21,744 nt of DNA from an uncultured beta proteobacterium (GTDB lineage Bacteria; Pseudomonadota; Gammaproteobacteria; Burkholderiales; Burkholderiaceae_C), in the NCBI GenBank assembly GCA_903834645.1, contig CAILKA010000114.1, positions 1 through 21,744 of the forward strand, read 5' to 3'. The notes beneath the pieces are model-generated. The model was not told the DNA's origin. It saw only the letters and a list, made by a program, of their open reading frames with translations, and did not search any database. Numbering within the stretch: position 1 is the stretch's first letter; each line of letters opens with the position of its first letter. A program made the position numbers and the translations under genes. Shown in pieces: positions 14,966-21,744 of the stretch.

Positions 14966-15727
14966 TCAGCGCGCCAGCCAGCCCCCATCCACGGCCACCG
15001 TGTAGCCATTGACGTAGTCGCTGGCCCGGGAGGCGAGGAACACCACCGGTCCGGCCAGGTCGTCCGGGGTACCCCAGCGGCCCGCAGGAATGCGCTCCAG
15101 GATGGCAGCGTTGCGCTTCGCGTCGGCGCGCAATGCAGCAGTGTTGTGGGTGGCCATGTAGCCCGGGGCGATGGCGTTGACGTTGATGCCGTGGCCGGCC
15201 CATTCGTTGGCCATCAACCGCGTGATGCCCGTCACCCCGCTCTTGCTGGCGGTGTAACTGGGCACGCGCACGCCGCCCTGGAAAGACAGCATCGAGGCCA
15301 CGTTGATGATCTTGCCGCCCGTGCCTTGCGCCACGAATTGGCGCGCCACGGCCTGCGAGAAGAAGAAGCAGGCCTTGAGGTTGAGGTCCATGACCTCGTC
15401 CCAGTCCTTCTCGGTGAAGTTGATGGCGTCCTCGCGCCGGATGATGCCGGCGTTGTTGACCAGGATGTCCACCCTTCCACTCAGCGCCAGGGCCTGCTCC
15501 ACCAGGCCTTCGATGCCGCTGATGTCCGACAGGTTGGCGCGCAGGTCTGCAAACCGCTGACCCAACGCTTCGACCTGGCGGCGCGTGTCGGCTGGATCCG
15601 TTCGGTTCACACCCACGATGTCAGCGCCCGCCTGCGCCAGCGCCAAGGCCATGCCCTGCCCGAGGCCGGTGTTGCAGCCCGTGACGATGGCCACCTTGCC
15701 GTCGAGCTTGAAGGCCTCGAGCGCCAT
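14966..15727 (-). CDS. kduD: 2-dehydro-3-deoxy-D-gluconate 5-dehydrogenase KduD
   Basis: This 253-residue short-chain dehydrogenase interconverts 5-keto-KDG (2,5-diketo-3-deoxygluconate) and 2-keto-3-deoxy-D-gluconate with NAD(H). Length and sequence track E. coli KduD closely: VTGCNTGLGQGMAL at 15-28, NNAGIIRREDA at 91-101, KIINVASMLSFQGG with Ser145, VPSYTASKSG with Tyr158 and Lys162, INVNAIAPGYMATHNT, and the C-terminal VDGGWLAR. I choose the ATG at 15727 because it aligns with the E. coli start. A GTG at 15739 that overlaps the kduI stop would add four residues. It lies 8 bases after kduI and forms an operon with it. It takes the KduI product toward KDG; the KDG kinase and aldolase genes are not in this window. 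Confidence 0.96.
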   Translation of the reverse strand: MALEAFKLDGKVAIVTGCNTGLGQGMALALAQAGADIVGVNRTDPADTRRQVEALGQRFADLRANLSDISGIEGLVEQALALSGRVDILVNNAGIIRREDAINFTEKDWDEVMDLNLKACFFFSQAVARQFVAQGTGGKIINVASMLSFQGGVRVPSYTASKSGVTGITRLMANEWAGHGINVNAIAPGYMATHNTAALRADAKRNAAILERIPAGRWGTPDDLAGPVVFLASRASDYVNGYTVAVDGGWLAR

Positions 15728-15735
15728 GCGCAGGC

Positions 15736-16572
15736 TCACAGCAAAGTGGTCATGGCGACATGGTCCATGTCCTTGAAGACCTGGTTCTCGCCCACCATGC
15801 CCCAGATGAAGGTGTAGGCCTGCGTGCCCACCCCGGCATGGATGGACCAGCTCGGGCTGATCACGGCCTGCTCGTTGCGCACCACCAAGTGGCGGGTCTC
15901 GGCGGGCTCACCGCACATATGGAAGACCACGGCGTCAGCCGGCATGTCGAAGTAGAAGTAGACCTCCATGCGCCGGTCGTGCGTGTGGCAGGGCATGGTG
16001 TTCCACAGGCTGCCGGGCTCGAGCTGGGTCATGCCCATCAGCAGCTGGCAGGTGGGCAGCACGTCCGGAACGATGAACTTGTGGATGGTGCGCCGGTTGC
16101 TGGTCTTGGGGTCGCCCAGGGTCTCGGGGCTGGCCTCGGCCAGCGTGATCGTGCGGTTCGGGTAGTGGCAGTGCGCCGGCGCGCAGTTGAAGTACAGCTT
16201 GGCCGGCTGGGCCGCGTCCACACTGGCGAAGCTGAGCTCGCGTGCGCCCTGACCGATGTACAGCGCCTCACGCGGACCCACCACGTAGCGCTGGCCGTCG
16301 GCCTGGACGATCGCCTCGCCGCCGATGTTGATCAGGCCCAGCTCGCGCCGCTGCAGGAAGAAGTCGGTGCCGGTGTGCTTGCCCAGTTCGGGTGCGAAGC
16401 GCACCGCCTGGTGCACCGGGTGGATGCCGCCGACGATGATGCGGTCGATCTGGCTGTAAGTCAGCGTGGCCTGCTCGGGCACGAACAGCTGCTCGACCAT
16501 GAAGTGTCGACGCAGGCCGGCGGTGTCGAGCGTGCGGGCGTGTTCGCTGTGGATCGGCTGGCGGATTTGCAT
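15736..16572 (-). CDS. kduI: 5-dehydro-4-deoxy-D-glucuronate isomerase KduI
   Basis: This 278-residue cupin enzyme isomerises 5-keto-4-deoxyuronate (4-deoxy-L-threo-5-hexosulose uronate) to 2,5-diketo-3-deoxygluconate. Starting at the ATG at 16572, which has GAAGAGA just upstream, the length is that of E. coli KduI. The zinc ligands fall at the same numbers: His196, His198 and Glu203 in PCHTHDRRMEVYFYF, and His245 in SWSIHAGVGT. A longer frame to 16647 would run into the operator region and is unlikely. The gene is first in the kduI-kduD operon and divergent from the GH1 gene, with which it shares the control region. It uses the sugar that GH88 releases from lyase products, so it ties the two halves of the window into one pathway. 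Confidence 0.97.
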   Translation of the reverse strand: MQIRQPIHSEHARTLDTAGLRRHFMVEQLFVPEQATLTYSQIDRIIVGGIHPVHQAVRFAPELGKHTGTDFFLQRRELGLINIGGEAIVQADGQRYVVGPREALYIGQGARELSFASVDAAQPAKLYFNCAPAHCHYPNRTITLAEASPETLGDPKTSNRRTIHKFIVPDVLPTCQLLMGMTQLEPGSLWNTMPCHTHDRRMEVYFYFDMPADAVVFHMCGEPAETRHLVVRNEQAVISPSWSIHAGVGTQAYTFIWGMVGENQVFKDMDHVAMTTLL

Positions 16573-16636
16573 CTCGGATCTCTTCGGGGCGGCTCGCGGC
16601 GCACTCTCAACAGAGAGAGCTGGGATGCGCCCCAGA

Positions 16637-16651
16637 TTGTTTAGCAAACAA
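16637..16651. promoter_or_regulatory. Palindromic operator O1 (kduI/GH1)
   Basis: TTGTTT-AGC-AAACAA is a perfect 6-bp inverted repeat. It is nested in a second perfect pair, GATTGTT (16635-16641) and AACAATC (16650-16656). Its core TGTTTAGCAAACA differs by two bases from TGTTTACTAAACA upstream of the ABC importer. It would cover the expected start of kduI transcription. Confidence 0.6.
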
Positions 16652-16666
16652 CAATCGTATAGTATC

Positions 16667-16679
16667 TGTTTACTCTTTG
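16667..16679 (+). promoter_or_regulatory. Half-conserved operator O2 (kduI/GH1)
   Basis: TGTTTACTCTTTG shares its first eight bases with the operator at 19429-19441 but lacks the matching right arm. It sits in the spacer of the proposed kduI promoter. Confidence 0.4.
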
Positions 16680-16800
16680 TCGACCCCGCAACCGAGACTG
16701 GGCGACCGGCCCAGTCGATGCGGGTGGCGATTCAGGTGGCGATGCGCCTGGCCGCTGCGGAATCAACCGCGCCGCGTCTTCATCCACCGCGACAAGTTGA

Positions 16801-18231
16801 ATGGACTCAATCGACGTGACGCCCTCCCCCATGACCGACGCCGACACGGCACCGGCCCACGAGCCCTGCGCACAGCCTGCGATGACCTACTCGAGCCCGT
16901 TTCCGCCACGATTCATCTTCGGTGTCGCCGCAGCGGCTGCACAGATCGAGGGTGCCGCGTTCGCCGATGGCAAGGGCGAGTCGATCTGGGACCGCTTCTG
17001 CCGGGTACCAGGCAAGGTCCTCGACGGCCACACCCTGGACGTGGCCTGCGACCATTACCACCGCTACGAGGAAGACTTCGCGTTGATGGCCTCGCTGGGC
17101 ATCCGGCACTACCGCCTGTCGATCTCATGGCCACGCATCTACCCGCAGGGTGACGGCGACCTCAACCCTGCCGGGGTGGCGTTCTACCGCCGGCTGCTCG
17201 AGAGCATGGCCCGCCATGGCATCACCCCTTGGGTCACGATGTTCCACTGGGATCTGCCGCAGGCGCTCGAGGAGCGGGGCGGCTGGACGTCTCGTGCAAC
17301 CGTCGATGCCTTCGCGCGCTACGCCGATACGCTGGTGCGCGAGTTTGGCGATCTGGTGGATCACTGGATCACCATGAACGAGATCCGCTGTTTCACCGTG
17401 CTGGCATACGGTGGGGGCCACAAGGCGCCCGGTCGCGCCGAGAGCGCCGCGACCGTGAATCAGACCTACCACCATGCACTCCTGTGCCACGGCCACGGCG
17501 TGCGCGCCGTGCGCCAGCACGGCGGACCGACGGCACGTGTCGGTCTGACCGACAACTGCGACGTCGCCGTGCCCGTGACCGAGACGGCGCCGGACATCGA
17601 GGCCGCCGCCGCCTGGTTCATGGAGCGCAACGTGCACATCCTGGGCGCCATCCACCAGGGCAGCTATCCCCAGGCCTACCTGGACCGCATTGGCGCCAAC
17701 GCACCGCAGGTCGAGCCCGGCGACTTCGACCTCATCAGCCAACCCACCGACTACCTGGGCCTGAACGTCTACACCGCCACTTACGTGCGCGCCGGCCGGG
17801 GCGGTGCCGCCTACGAGGCCCTTGCGCTGCCACCGAACTATCCGCGCGCCGACAGCCCGTGGCTCAACCTGGTGCCGCAAGCCATCTACTGGGCCACCCG
17901 CATGTGCCACGAGCTGTACGGCCATCAGGCCATCCTGATCACCGAGAACGGCTGCGGATACGACGACGACGCGCCAGTGGATGGCCAGGTGCTCGACCTG
18001 CACCGCCGGGATTACGTGCGCAACCACCTACGCGAAGTGCACCGGGCGATTGCAGACGGCGTCCCGATCGAGGGCTACTTTCTGTGGTCCTTCATCGACA
18101 ACTTCGAGTGGGAGGACGGCTACCGCCGCCGCTTCGGCATCGTGCACTGCGACTACGACACGCAGGCCCGCACGCCCAAGCTCTCGGCACGCTACTACGG
18201 CGACGTCATCCGCACGCGAAAGGTGATCTGA
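16801..18231 (+). CDS. GH1 family beta-glucosidase
   Basis: This 476-residue retaining glycoside hydrolase of family 1 hydrolyses beta-linked glucose (or galactose/fucose) from the non-reducing end of oligosaccharides. The family opening FIFGVAAAAAQIEGA is at 38-52. HYRLSISWPRIYPQG is at 103-117. The acid/base region reads TMNEI, with Glu194, where nearly all members have TxNEP. The nucleophile is Glu382 in ILITENG. The aglycone-side WSFIDNFEWEDGYRRRFG follows at 429-445. No signal peptide is evident, so it should be cytosolic. The start is uncertain: ATGs at 16801, 16831 and 16882 lack a ribosome binding site, and the conserved domain begins just after the third. It is divergent from kduI and shares its operators, so it probably processes the neutral sugar left after GH88. 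Confidence 0.94.
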   Translation: MDSIDVTPSPMTDADTAPAHEPCAQPAMTYSSPFPPRFIFGVAAAAAQIEGAAFADGKGESIWDRFCRVPGKVLDGHTLDVACDHYHRYEEDFALMASLGIRHYRLSISWPRIYPQGDGDLNPAGVAFYRRLLESMARHGITPWVTMFHWDLPQALEERGGWTSRATVDAFARYADTLVREFGDLVDHWITMNEIRCFTVLAYGGGHKAPGRAESAATVNQTYHHALLCHGHGVRAVRQHGGPTARVGLTDNCDVAVPVTETAPDIEAAAAWFMERNVHILGAIHQGSYPQAYLDRIGANAPQVEPGDFDLISQPTDYLGLNVYTATYVRAGRGGAAYEALALPPNYPRADSPWLNLVPQAIYWATRMCHELYGHQAILITENGCGYDDDAPVDGQVLDLHRRDYVRNHLREVHRAIADGVPIEGYFLWSFIDNFEWEDGYRRRFGIVHCDYDTQARTPKLSARYYGDVIRTRKVI

Positions 18232-19266
18232 TCAGCGCGAAAGGCTGCGTGCGGCGCGGGCCCGGCCAGCCGGCGGGTCGCTGGCAAGAGAGCTCTCGCG
18301 CACGACCAGCGACACCTCGAACAACTGGTTCCCGGGATCGAGCTGACCCTCGATGAGGGCGCGCGCGGCTGCGTAGCCCAGCGCCTCCTTGTCGACGCGG
18401 ACCGTCGACAGCGAGGGCTTGTTGGTCGCTGCGGCCTCGATGTCGTCATAGCCGACGACGCGGATGTCCTGCGGCACGCGCAGGCCCGCTGCGAGACAGG
18501 CCTCGATGGCGCTGAGTGCGGTGCGGTCGCTGTAGGCGAACACGGCGTCTGGCCGTTGCGCCAGCGCCAGCAACTGCCGCATCGCCTCGCGCCCCGCGTC
18601 GGCGTAGGGCAGTGCCGGGTCCAGTGACACCTCCAGGTCAGGATCCGCCAGCACGCGCGATTCGAACAGCACGCGCCGAAAGCCCTTGGCTCGCAGCGCC
18701 ACGGAGTGGTGGGTCAGCGGGCCGAAGATGGCCGCCACACGCTTCGCACCGCTGTCCAGCAGGTGCCGCGTGGCCAGCCAGGCGCCATGCTGGTTGTCGG
18801 CGTTGAAGCAATGGACGCCCGGCACCAGGTGGTCCACCAGCACCCAGGGCACGGCACTCTGGCGGATCAGGTCCATCGGCTCGTCGTCGAAGTAGCCCGC
18901 GGCCAGCAGCGCATCGGGCTCGTGCTTGTGGATCTGCGCGATGAGGTCGTCACCGACGCCGACGGACATCAAGCTGATCAGCACCCCGGCGTCGCGGCAG
19001 CAGGACTCTGCGCCATGCAGCACATGGGAGTAGAAGACGTTGGACGCCAACGAACCGATCGCACGCCGGTAGAGGAACAGGATTCGGCGCGGCCGCTTCT
19101 CGCGCAACTTGTCGAAGTTGTAGCCCAGCTTCTGGGCCACCTGGATCACGCCGGCGCGGGTGGACTCGGACAGGCCGGACTGGCCTTTCAGTGCGCGCGA
19201 AACCGTTCCGATGGAGACGCCGGCAGCTTGGGCGACATCCCTGATCGTGGTGTTGCGCTTGTTCAT
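18232..19266 (-). CDS. LacI-family transcriptional regulator (second)
   Basis: This 344-residue repressor has an N-terminal helix-turn-helix at 7-29 (TIRDVAQAAGVSIGTVSRALKG) and a sugar-binding sensor domain with ADNQHGAWLATRHLL, FAYSDRTALSAIEACLAAGLRVPQDIRVVGYDDIEAA and LSTVRVD, all standard for the family. It is convergent with GH1: the two stop codons touch with no base between them. Its start lies near the ABC importer control region. By position, its likely targets are the TGTTTA-type operators before the importer and between kduI and GH1. It differs clearly from the first LacI protein in the DNA-reading helix (VSIGTVSRALKG versus VSPSTVSRILNG), which agrees with the two different operator types. 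Confidence 0.93.
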   Translation of the reverse strand: MNKRNTTIRDVAQAAGVSIGTVSRALKGQSGLSESTRAGVIQVAQKLGYNFDKLREKRPRRILFLYRRAIGSLASNVFYSHVLHGAESCCRDAGVLISLMSVGVGDDLIAQIHKHEPDALLAAGYFDDEPMDLIRQSAVPWVLVDHLVPGVHCFNADNQHGAWLATRHLLDSGAKRVAAIFGPLTHHSVALRAKGFRRVLFESRVLADPDLEVSLDPALPYADAGREAMRQLLALAQRPDAVFAYSDRTALSAIEACLAAGLRVPQDIRVVGYDDIEAAATNKPSLSTVRVDKEALGYAAARALIEGQLDPGNQLFEVSLVVRESSLASDPPAGRARAARSLSR

Positions 19267-19582
19267 GCGAAAAGTTTAGCTCCCGGCTGGCGGGTGCGTG
19301 CCTGGCATGGGCGACCTCGCGCTCCGGCGCGCGCTGAGCATGCGGCGAAACAGAGGATCAGGGTATTCGCTCACCCGATGGCTATCCCGCTTGACGCCAA
19401 TGCCGGGCCGCCCCAACAATCGCCGTATTGTTTACTAAACAGTCAACCGCAGGAAGGCTCGCCCAGCCTACGGCGCGCGCACCCGGATCGCACCCGCCTT
19501 CACGATGCACGCGCCGCCCACCGACTTCCCAAGGCGCGTCGGCGGCCGACCTGCCGTGCAAGCCCCCGATTGCGCACACGCG
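19267..19582. promoter_or_regulatory. Control region between second LacI gene and ABC importer
   Basis: About 316 bases lie between the divergent starts if the solute-binding protein begins at 19583. The only clear signal is the composite operator near 19415-19441. No convincing sigma-70 promoter pair was found, and the remaining sequence shows no recognisable feature. Confidence 0.45.
19429..19441. promoter_or_regulatory. Palindromic operator O3 (ABC importer)
   Basis: TGTTTA-C-TAAACA is a perfect inverted repeat. It is preceded by AACAATCG (19415-19422) and GTAT (19425-19428). The same order, AACAATCG, GTAT, TGTTTACT, occurs at 16650-16674 between kduI and GH1. Confidence 0.6.
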
Positions 19583-20860
19583 ATGACGCTGCACCGCCGC
19601 GCATTCATCCGAGGACTGTCGGCCGCACCGCTGGCTGCTGGGAGCGCACGCGCGGCGGCCTCGCGGGTGCTGCAGGTGGCGACGTTTCCGGATCTCGACC
19701 GCGCTGCGGCGCTGGCCGTGCCACGGTTCGAGCAGGCGCACCCTGGCGTACGGGTGCGCCTGACGGTCCTGGCCTATGCCGACTTCCCCACGGCCATGAT
19801 CACCGCCCTGGCGGCGGGGGCGAACCTGCCCGATCTGATGGGCATGGACCGCGAGATCGTCGGCCAGCTGGCCGACTCCGCCGGCTTGCACGACTTGTCC
19901 GCCCCACCGTTCCAGGCGGGCCGGCACACGGGCGAGATCGTGCCCTTCGCCCTGGCCGCCGGCCACAGCCGCACGGGCAGGCTCACTGCATTCCCGGTGG
20001 ACATCGGCCCGGGCTGTCTCTTCTACCGCAGCGATCTGCTGCTGCAGGCCGGCGCGCAGGAGGCCGAGCTCACGGCGTCCTGGGCCGATTTCATCCGCTG
20101 CGGCGAGCGCCTGAAAGCGCGGCACAACGGCTACCTGGTAGCCCATGCGGGCGACATCGCCGACGTCGTCATCCGCAACGGCCTGCGGCCGGGCGAGGGC
20201 GTGTACTTCAGTGCCGAGGGCCGGCCACTGGTGCGCGCAGAGCGCTTCGAGCAGGCCTTCAACTGGGCCGCCCGCGCCCGGCGCGCAGGCATCGACGCGC
20301 GCGTCACGGCCTGGAGCAATGAGTGGGCTGAAGGCCTGCGGCGCGGCCGCATCGCCACGCAGATGTTCGGCGGCTGGTTTGGTGGGCACCTGGCCAACTG
20401 GATCGCGCCCAAGGCTGCGGGCCTGTGGCGCTGCGCCGCCCTGCCCGCCGGCAACTTCGCCTCATGGGGCGGCAGCTACTACGCGATCCCGCGCGGCGCC
20501 CGCGAGCCGGCGCTGGCCTGGGAGTTTCTGCGCGCGCTGGCCCTGGACCCGGCCCAGCAACGCACGGCCTTCACGACGCTGGACGCGTTCCCGGCGATGG
20601 CTGCCGCGCATGCCGACCCGCTGTTCGACCAGCCGCTGCCCTACTTTGGCGGCCAGCGCGCACGCCAGCTCTGGCGCGATGCGTCGCTGCGCATTCCCGC
20701 CGTGGATGCCGACCGCCACGACCGCCTGGCGCGCGACGTCATCCAGGCCGCGCTGGAACGTGTGCTCGAGCACGGCGACCGCATTGGCGAGGTGCTGGCC
20801 GAAGCCGAACGACGCATCCTGCGGCGCGCCCGCATCTCCACCCCGGCAAGCCCGGCATGA
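19583..20860 (+). CDS. ABC transporter sugar-binding protein (family 1 extracellular solute-binding, Tat signal)
   Basis: This is a 425-residue periplasmic solute-binding protein for a CUT1-type sugar importer. From the ATG at 19583, the N-terminus reads RRAFIRGLSAAPLAAGSARA, a Tat-type signal with the twin Arg at residues 5-6. A longer frame to 19505 would push the signal inward, so I prefer the later start. The mature part shows family-1 features: LQVATFPDLDRAAALAVPRFEQAHPGV near the start, ALAAGANLPDLMGMD, FPVDIGPGCLFYRSDLL, and a late WGGSYYAIPRGAREPALAWEFLRAL. The stop overlaps the permease ATG as ATGA. The operator upstream matches the one at kduI/GH1, suggesting a role in taking up a glycoside that GH1 and possibly the uronate pathway use. 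Confidence 0.92.
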   Translation: MTLHRRAFIRGLSAAPLAAGSARAAASRVLQVATFPDLDRAAALAVPRFEQAHPGVRVRLTVLAYADFPTAMITALAAGANLPDLMGMDREIVGQLADSAGLHDLSAPPFQAGRHTGEIVPFALAAGHSRTGRLTAFPVDIGPGCLFYRSDLLLQAGAQEAELTASWADFIRCGERLKARHNGYLVAHAGDIADVVIRNGLRPGEGVYFSAEGRPLVRAERFEQAFNWAARARRAGIDARVTAWSNEWAEGLRRGRIATQMFGGWFGGHLANWIAPKAAGLWRCAALPAGNFASWGGSYYAIPRGAREPALAWEFLRALALDPAQQRTAFTTLDAFPAMAAAHADPLFDQPLPYFGGQRARQLWRDASLRIPAVDADRHDRLARDVIQAALERVLEHGDRIGEVLAEAERRILRRARISTPASPA

Positions 20861-21744
20861 GCACACCGCAGCACACACCCGTGACGCCGCGGCAGCGCTG
20901 GCGCGAGGCCTTGCGGCGCGTGCAGCCCTACCTGTTCGTCAGCCCCTTCTTCGTGCTGTTTGCGGTGTTCGGGCTGTTTCCGATGGTGTTCTCGATCGGC
21001 CTGTCGCTGCACCGCTGGGACCCCGCAGCCGGGCTCTCGCAGATGCAGTGGGTGGGGCTGGACAACTTCCGCTACGCCCTGATGGACGACGACTGGTTCG
21101 CGCAGTCGATCGGCAACACGCTGTGGATCGCACTGGTCTCGGGCCTGCCGCAGCACCTGGTCGCGCTGCCGCTCGCCTGGTGGCTGCATACGCGGTTGCG
21201 GCGCATGCGCAACCTGGTGCTCGGCCTGTACTTCCTGCCCTTCATCACCTCGACGGTGGCGCTCTCGCTGGTGTTCACCTCGATGTTCTCCAAGGACTTC
21301 GGCATCGTCAACACGGCGCTGGGCCAGGTGCTGGGCCTGGCGCCGATCGACTGGAGCCAGCCGGAGTACACCAAGATCATGATTTCGCTGGTCGTGTTCT
21401 GGCGCTATGTGGGCTGGAACACGGTGCTCTACCTCTCGGCGATGCAGACCGTGCCACGAGAACTGATGGAAGCCGCGGCACTGGATGGCGCGCGTCCGTG
21501 GCAGCAGTTCATCCACGTGGTGCTGCCCCTGCTCAAGCCGATGGCCTACTTCGCGGTCACGCTCACACTCATCGGCAACCTGCAGCTGTTCGAGGAGCCC
21601 TTCATCCTGACGGGCGGCACGGGCGGCATCGACCAGGGCGGACGCACGGCGGCCATGCACATGTACCGCGTGGCCTTCACCGAAGGCGACTTTGGCACCG
21701 CGTCAGCCATTGCCTGGCTGCTGTTTGCGGTGATGGCGCTGGCC
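20857..21744 (+). CDS. ABC sugar transporter permease, CUT1/MalF type (C-terminus cut by window edge)
   Basis: The first 296 residues of an inner-membrane permease are visible; the gene runs off the right edge with no stop codon. A first transmembrane helix is at about 25-51 (LFVSPFFVLFAVFGLFPMVFSIGL), followed by further helices. The EAA loop that contacts the ATPase is at about 205-228 (EAAALDGARPWQQFIHVVLPLLKP). These features place it with the first permease of CUT1 importers (MalF/LacF-like). The ATG overlaps the solute-binding protein stop by 4 bp, so the two are translationally coupled. A second permease and an ATPase probably follow outside the window, but the ATPase may be shared and encoded elsewhere. 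Confidence 0.93.
   Translation, partial: MSTPQHTPVTPRQRWREALRRVQPYLFVSPFFVLFAVFGLFPMVFSIGLSLHRWDPAAGLSQMQWVGLDNFRYALMDDDWFAQSIGNTLWIALVSGLPQHLVALPLAWWLHTRLRRMRNLVLGLYFLPFITSTVALSLVFTSMFSKDFGIVNTALGQVLGLAPIDWSQPEYTKIMISLVVFWRYVGWNTVLYLSAMQTVPRELMEAAALDGARPWQQFIHVVLPLLKPMAYFAVTLTLIGNLQLFEEPFILTGGTGGIDQGGRTAAMHMYRVAFTEGDFGTASAIAWLLFAVMALA

Larger units (their letters stand above)
16573..16800. promoter_or_regulatory. Shared kduI / GH1 control region
   Basis: The 228 bases between the divergent kduI and GH1 starts hold an A/T-rich core at about 16635-16683 with palindromes and face-to-face promoter-like elements. For kduI (minus) there is TCGACA (16678-16683), a 16-base spacer and TATACG (16656-16661). 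For GH1 (plus) there is a -10-like TATAGT (16658-16663) with a weak -35 near 16636-16642. The two -10 boxes overlap, so the promoters may compete. Bases 16684-16800 show nothing else recognisable. Confidence 0.45.

Noticed and set aside
17125..18027. A 300-codon minus-strand frame and long plus-strand frame (17229-18356) over the GH1 gene
   Set aside because: The GH1 frame carries the conserved motifs throughout; the others are shadows.
18706..20322. A 538-codon plus-strand frame spanning the second LacI gene, the control region and the start of the solute-binding protein gene
   Set aside because: It crosses two well-supported genes and a control region in the wrong frame; the translation has no domain.
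20641..21660. A 339-codon minus-strand frame over the permease region
   Set aside because: The plus strand encodes a permease with transmembrane helices and an EAA loop; the antisense frame is rich in His, Arg and Gln with no domain.

Overview
The window looks like a carbohydrate catabolism locus from a GC-rich Gram-negative proteobacterium. A betaproteobacterium of the Burkholderiales is the best guess, because of the base composition, the TonB-dependent receptor of the Xanthomonas/Caulobacter type, the LacI regulators and the tightly overlapping genes. That taxonomic call rests on overall impression, not on a marker gene. No rRNA, tRNA, insertion sequence or CRISPR array was seen.

Layout. 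(1) From about 12988 down to the left edge, nine genes run on the minus strand: TonB-dependent receptor, alginate-lyase-fold polysaccharide lyase, tryptophan-halogenase-like flavoprotein, MFS sugar transporter, a molybdenum hydroxylase (2Fe-2S small subunit and Tat-exported large subunit), an SDR oxidoreductase, a GH88 unsaturated glucuronyl hydrolase, and an aldo/keto reductase cut by the window edge. Four junctions are 4-bp ATGA/GTGA overlaps, so this is very probably one operon. A perfect 26-bp palindrome lies between the receptor and lyase genes. (2) A gene-free stretch of about 900 bp (12989-13888) separates this operon from a divergent LacI regulator and carries four LacI-type 14-bp operator-like sites. 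(3) kduI and kduD run on the minus strand and convergently meet that regulator. (4) A GH1 beta-glucosidase is divergent from kduI; the two share a compact promoter/operator region. (5) A second LacI regulator abuts the GH1 gene end to end. (6) At the right edge, a Tat-type solute-binding protein and an ABC permease (cut by the window) start a CUT1 sugar importer operon.

How it may work together (inference). The receptor imports an oligosaccharide or polysaccharide containing uronic acid. The lyase makes products with a 4,5-unsaturated uronate at the non-reducing end. MFS and ABC systems carry products to the cytosol. GH88 releases the unsaturated uronate, which rearranges to 5-dehydro-4-deoxy-D-glucuronate. 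KduI and KduD convert that to 2-keto-3-deoxygluconate. GH1 removes beta-linked neutral sugar. Two separate operator motifs suggest two regulatory circuits, one per LacI protein.

The most unusual part is the molybdenum hydroxylase. Its large subunit carries an extra C-terminal domain of about 190 residues that resembles the beta-sandwich modules (DUF1349/concanavalin-like) found on secreted carbohydrate-active proteins. With its Tat signal and its place in a uronide operon, this suggests a periplasmic oxidoreductase that acts on carbohydrate, possibly on oligosaccharide aldehyde ends. This has not been tested and the substrate cannot be read from the sequence.
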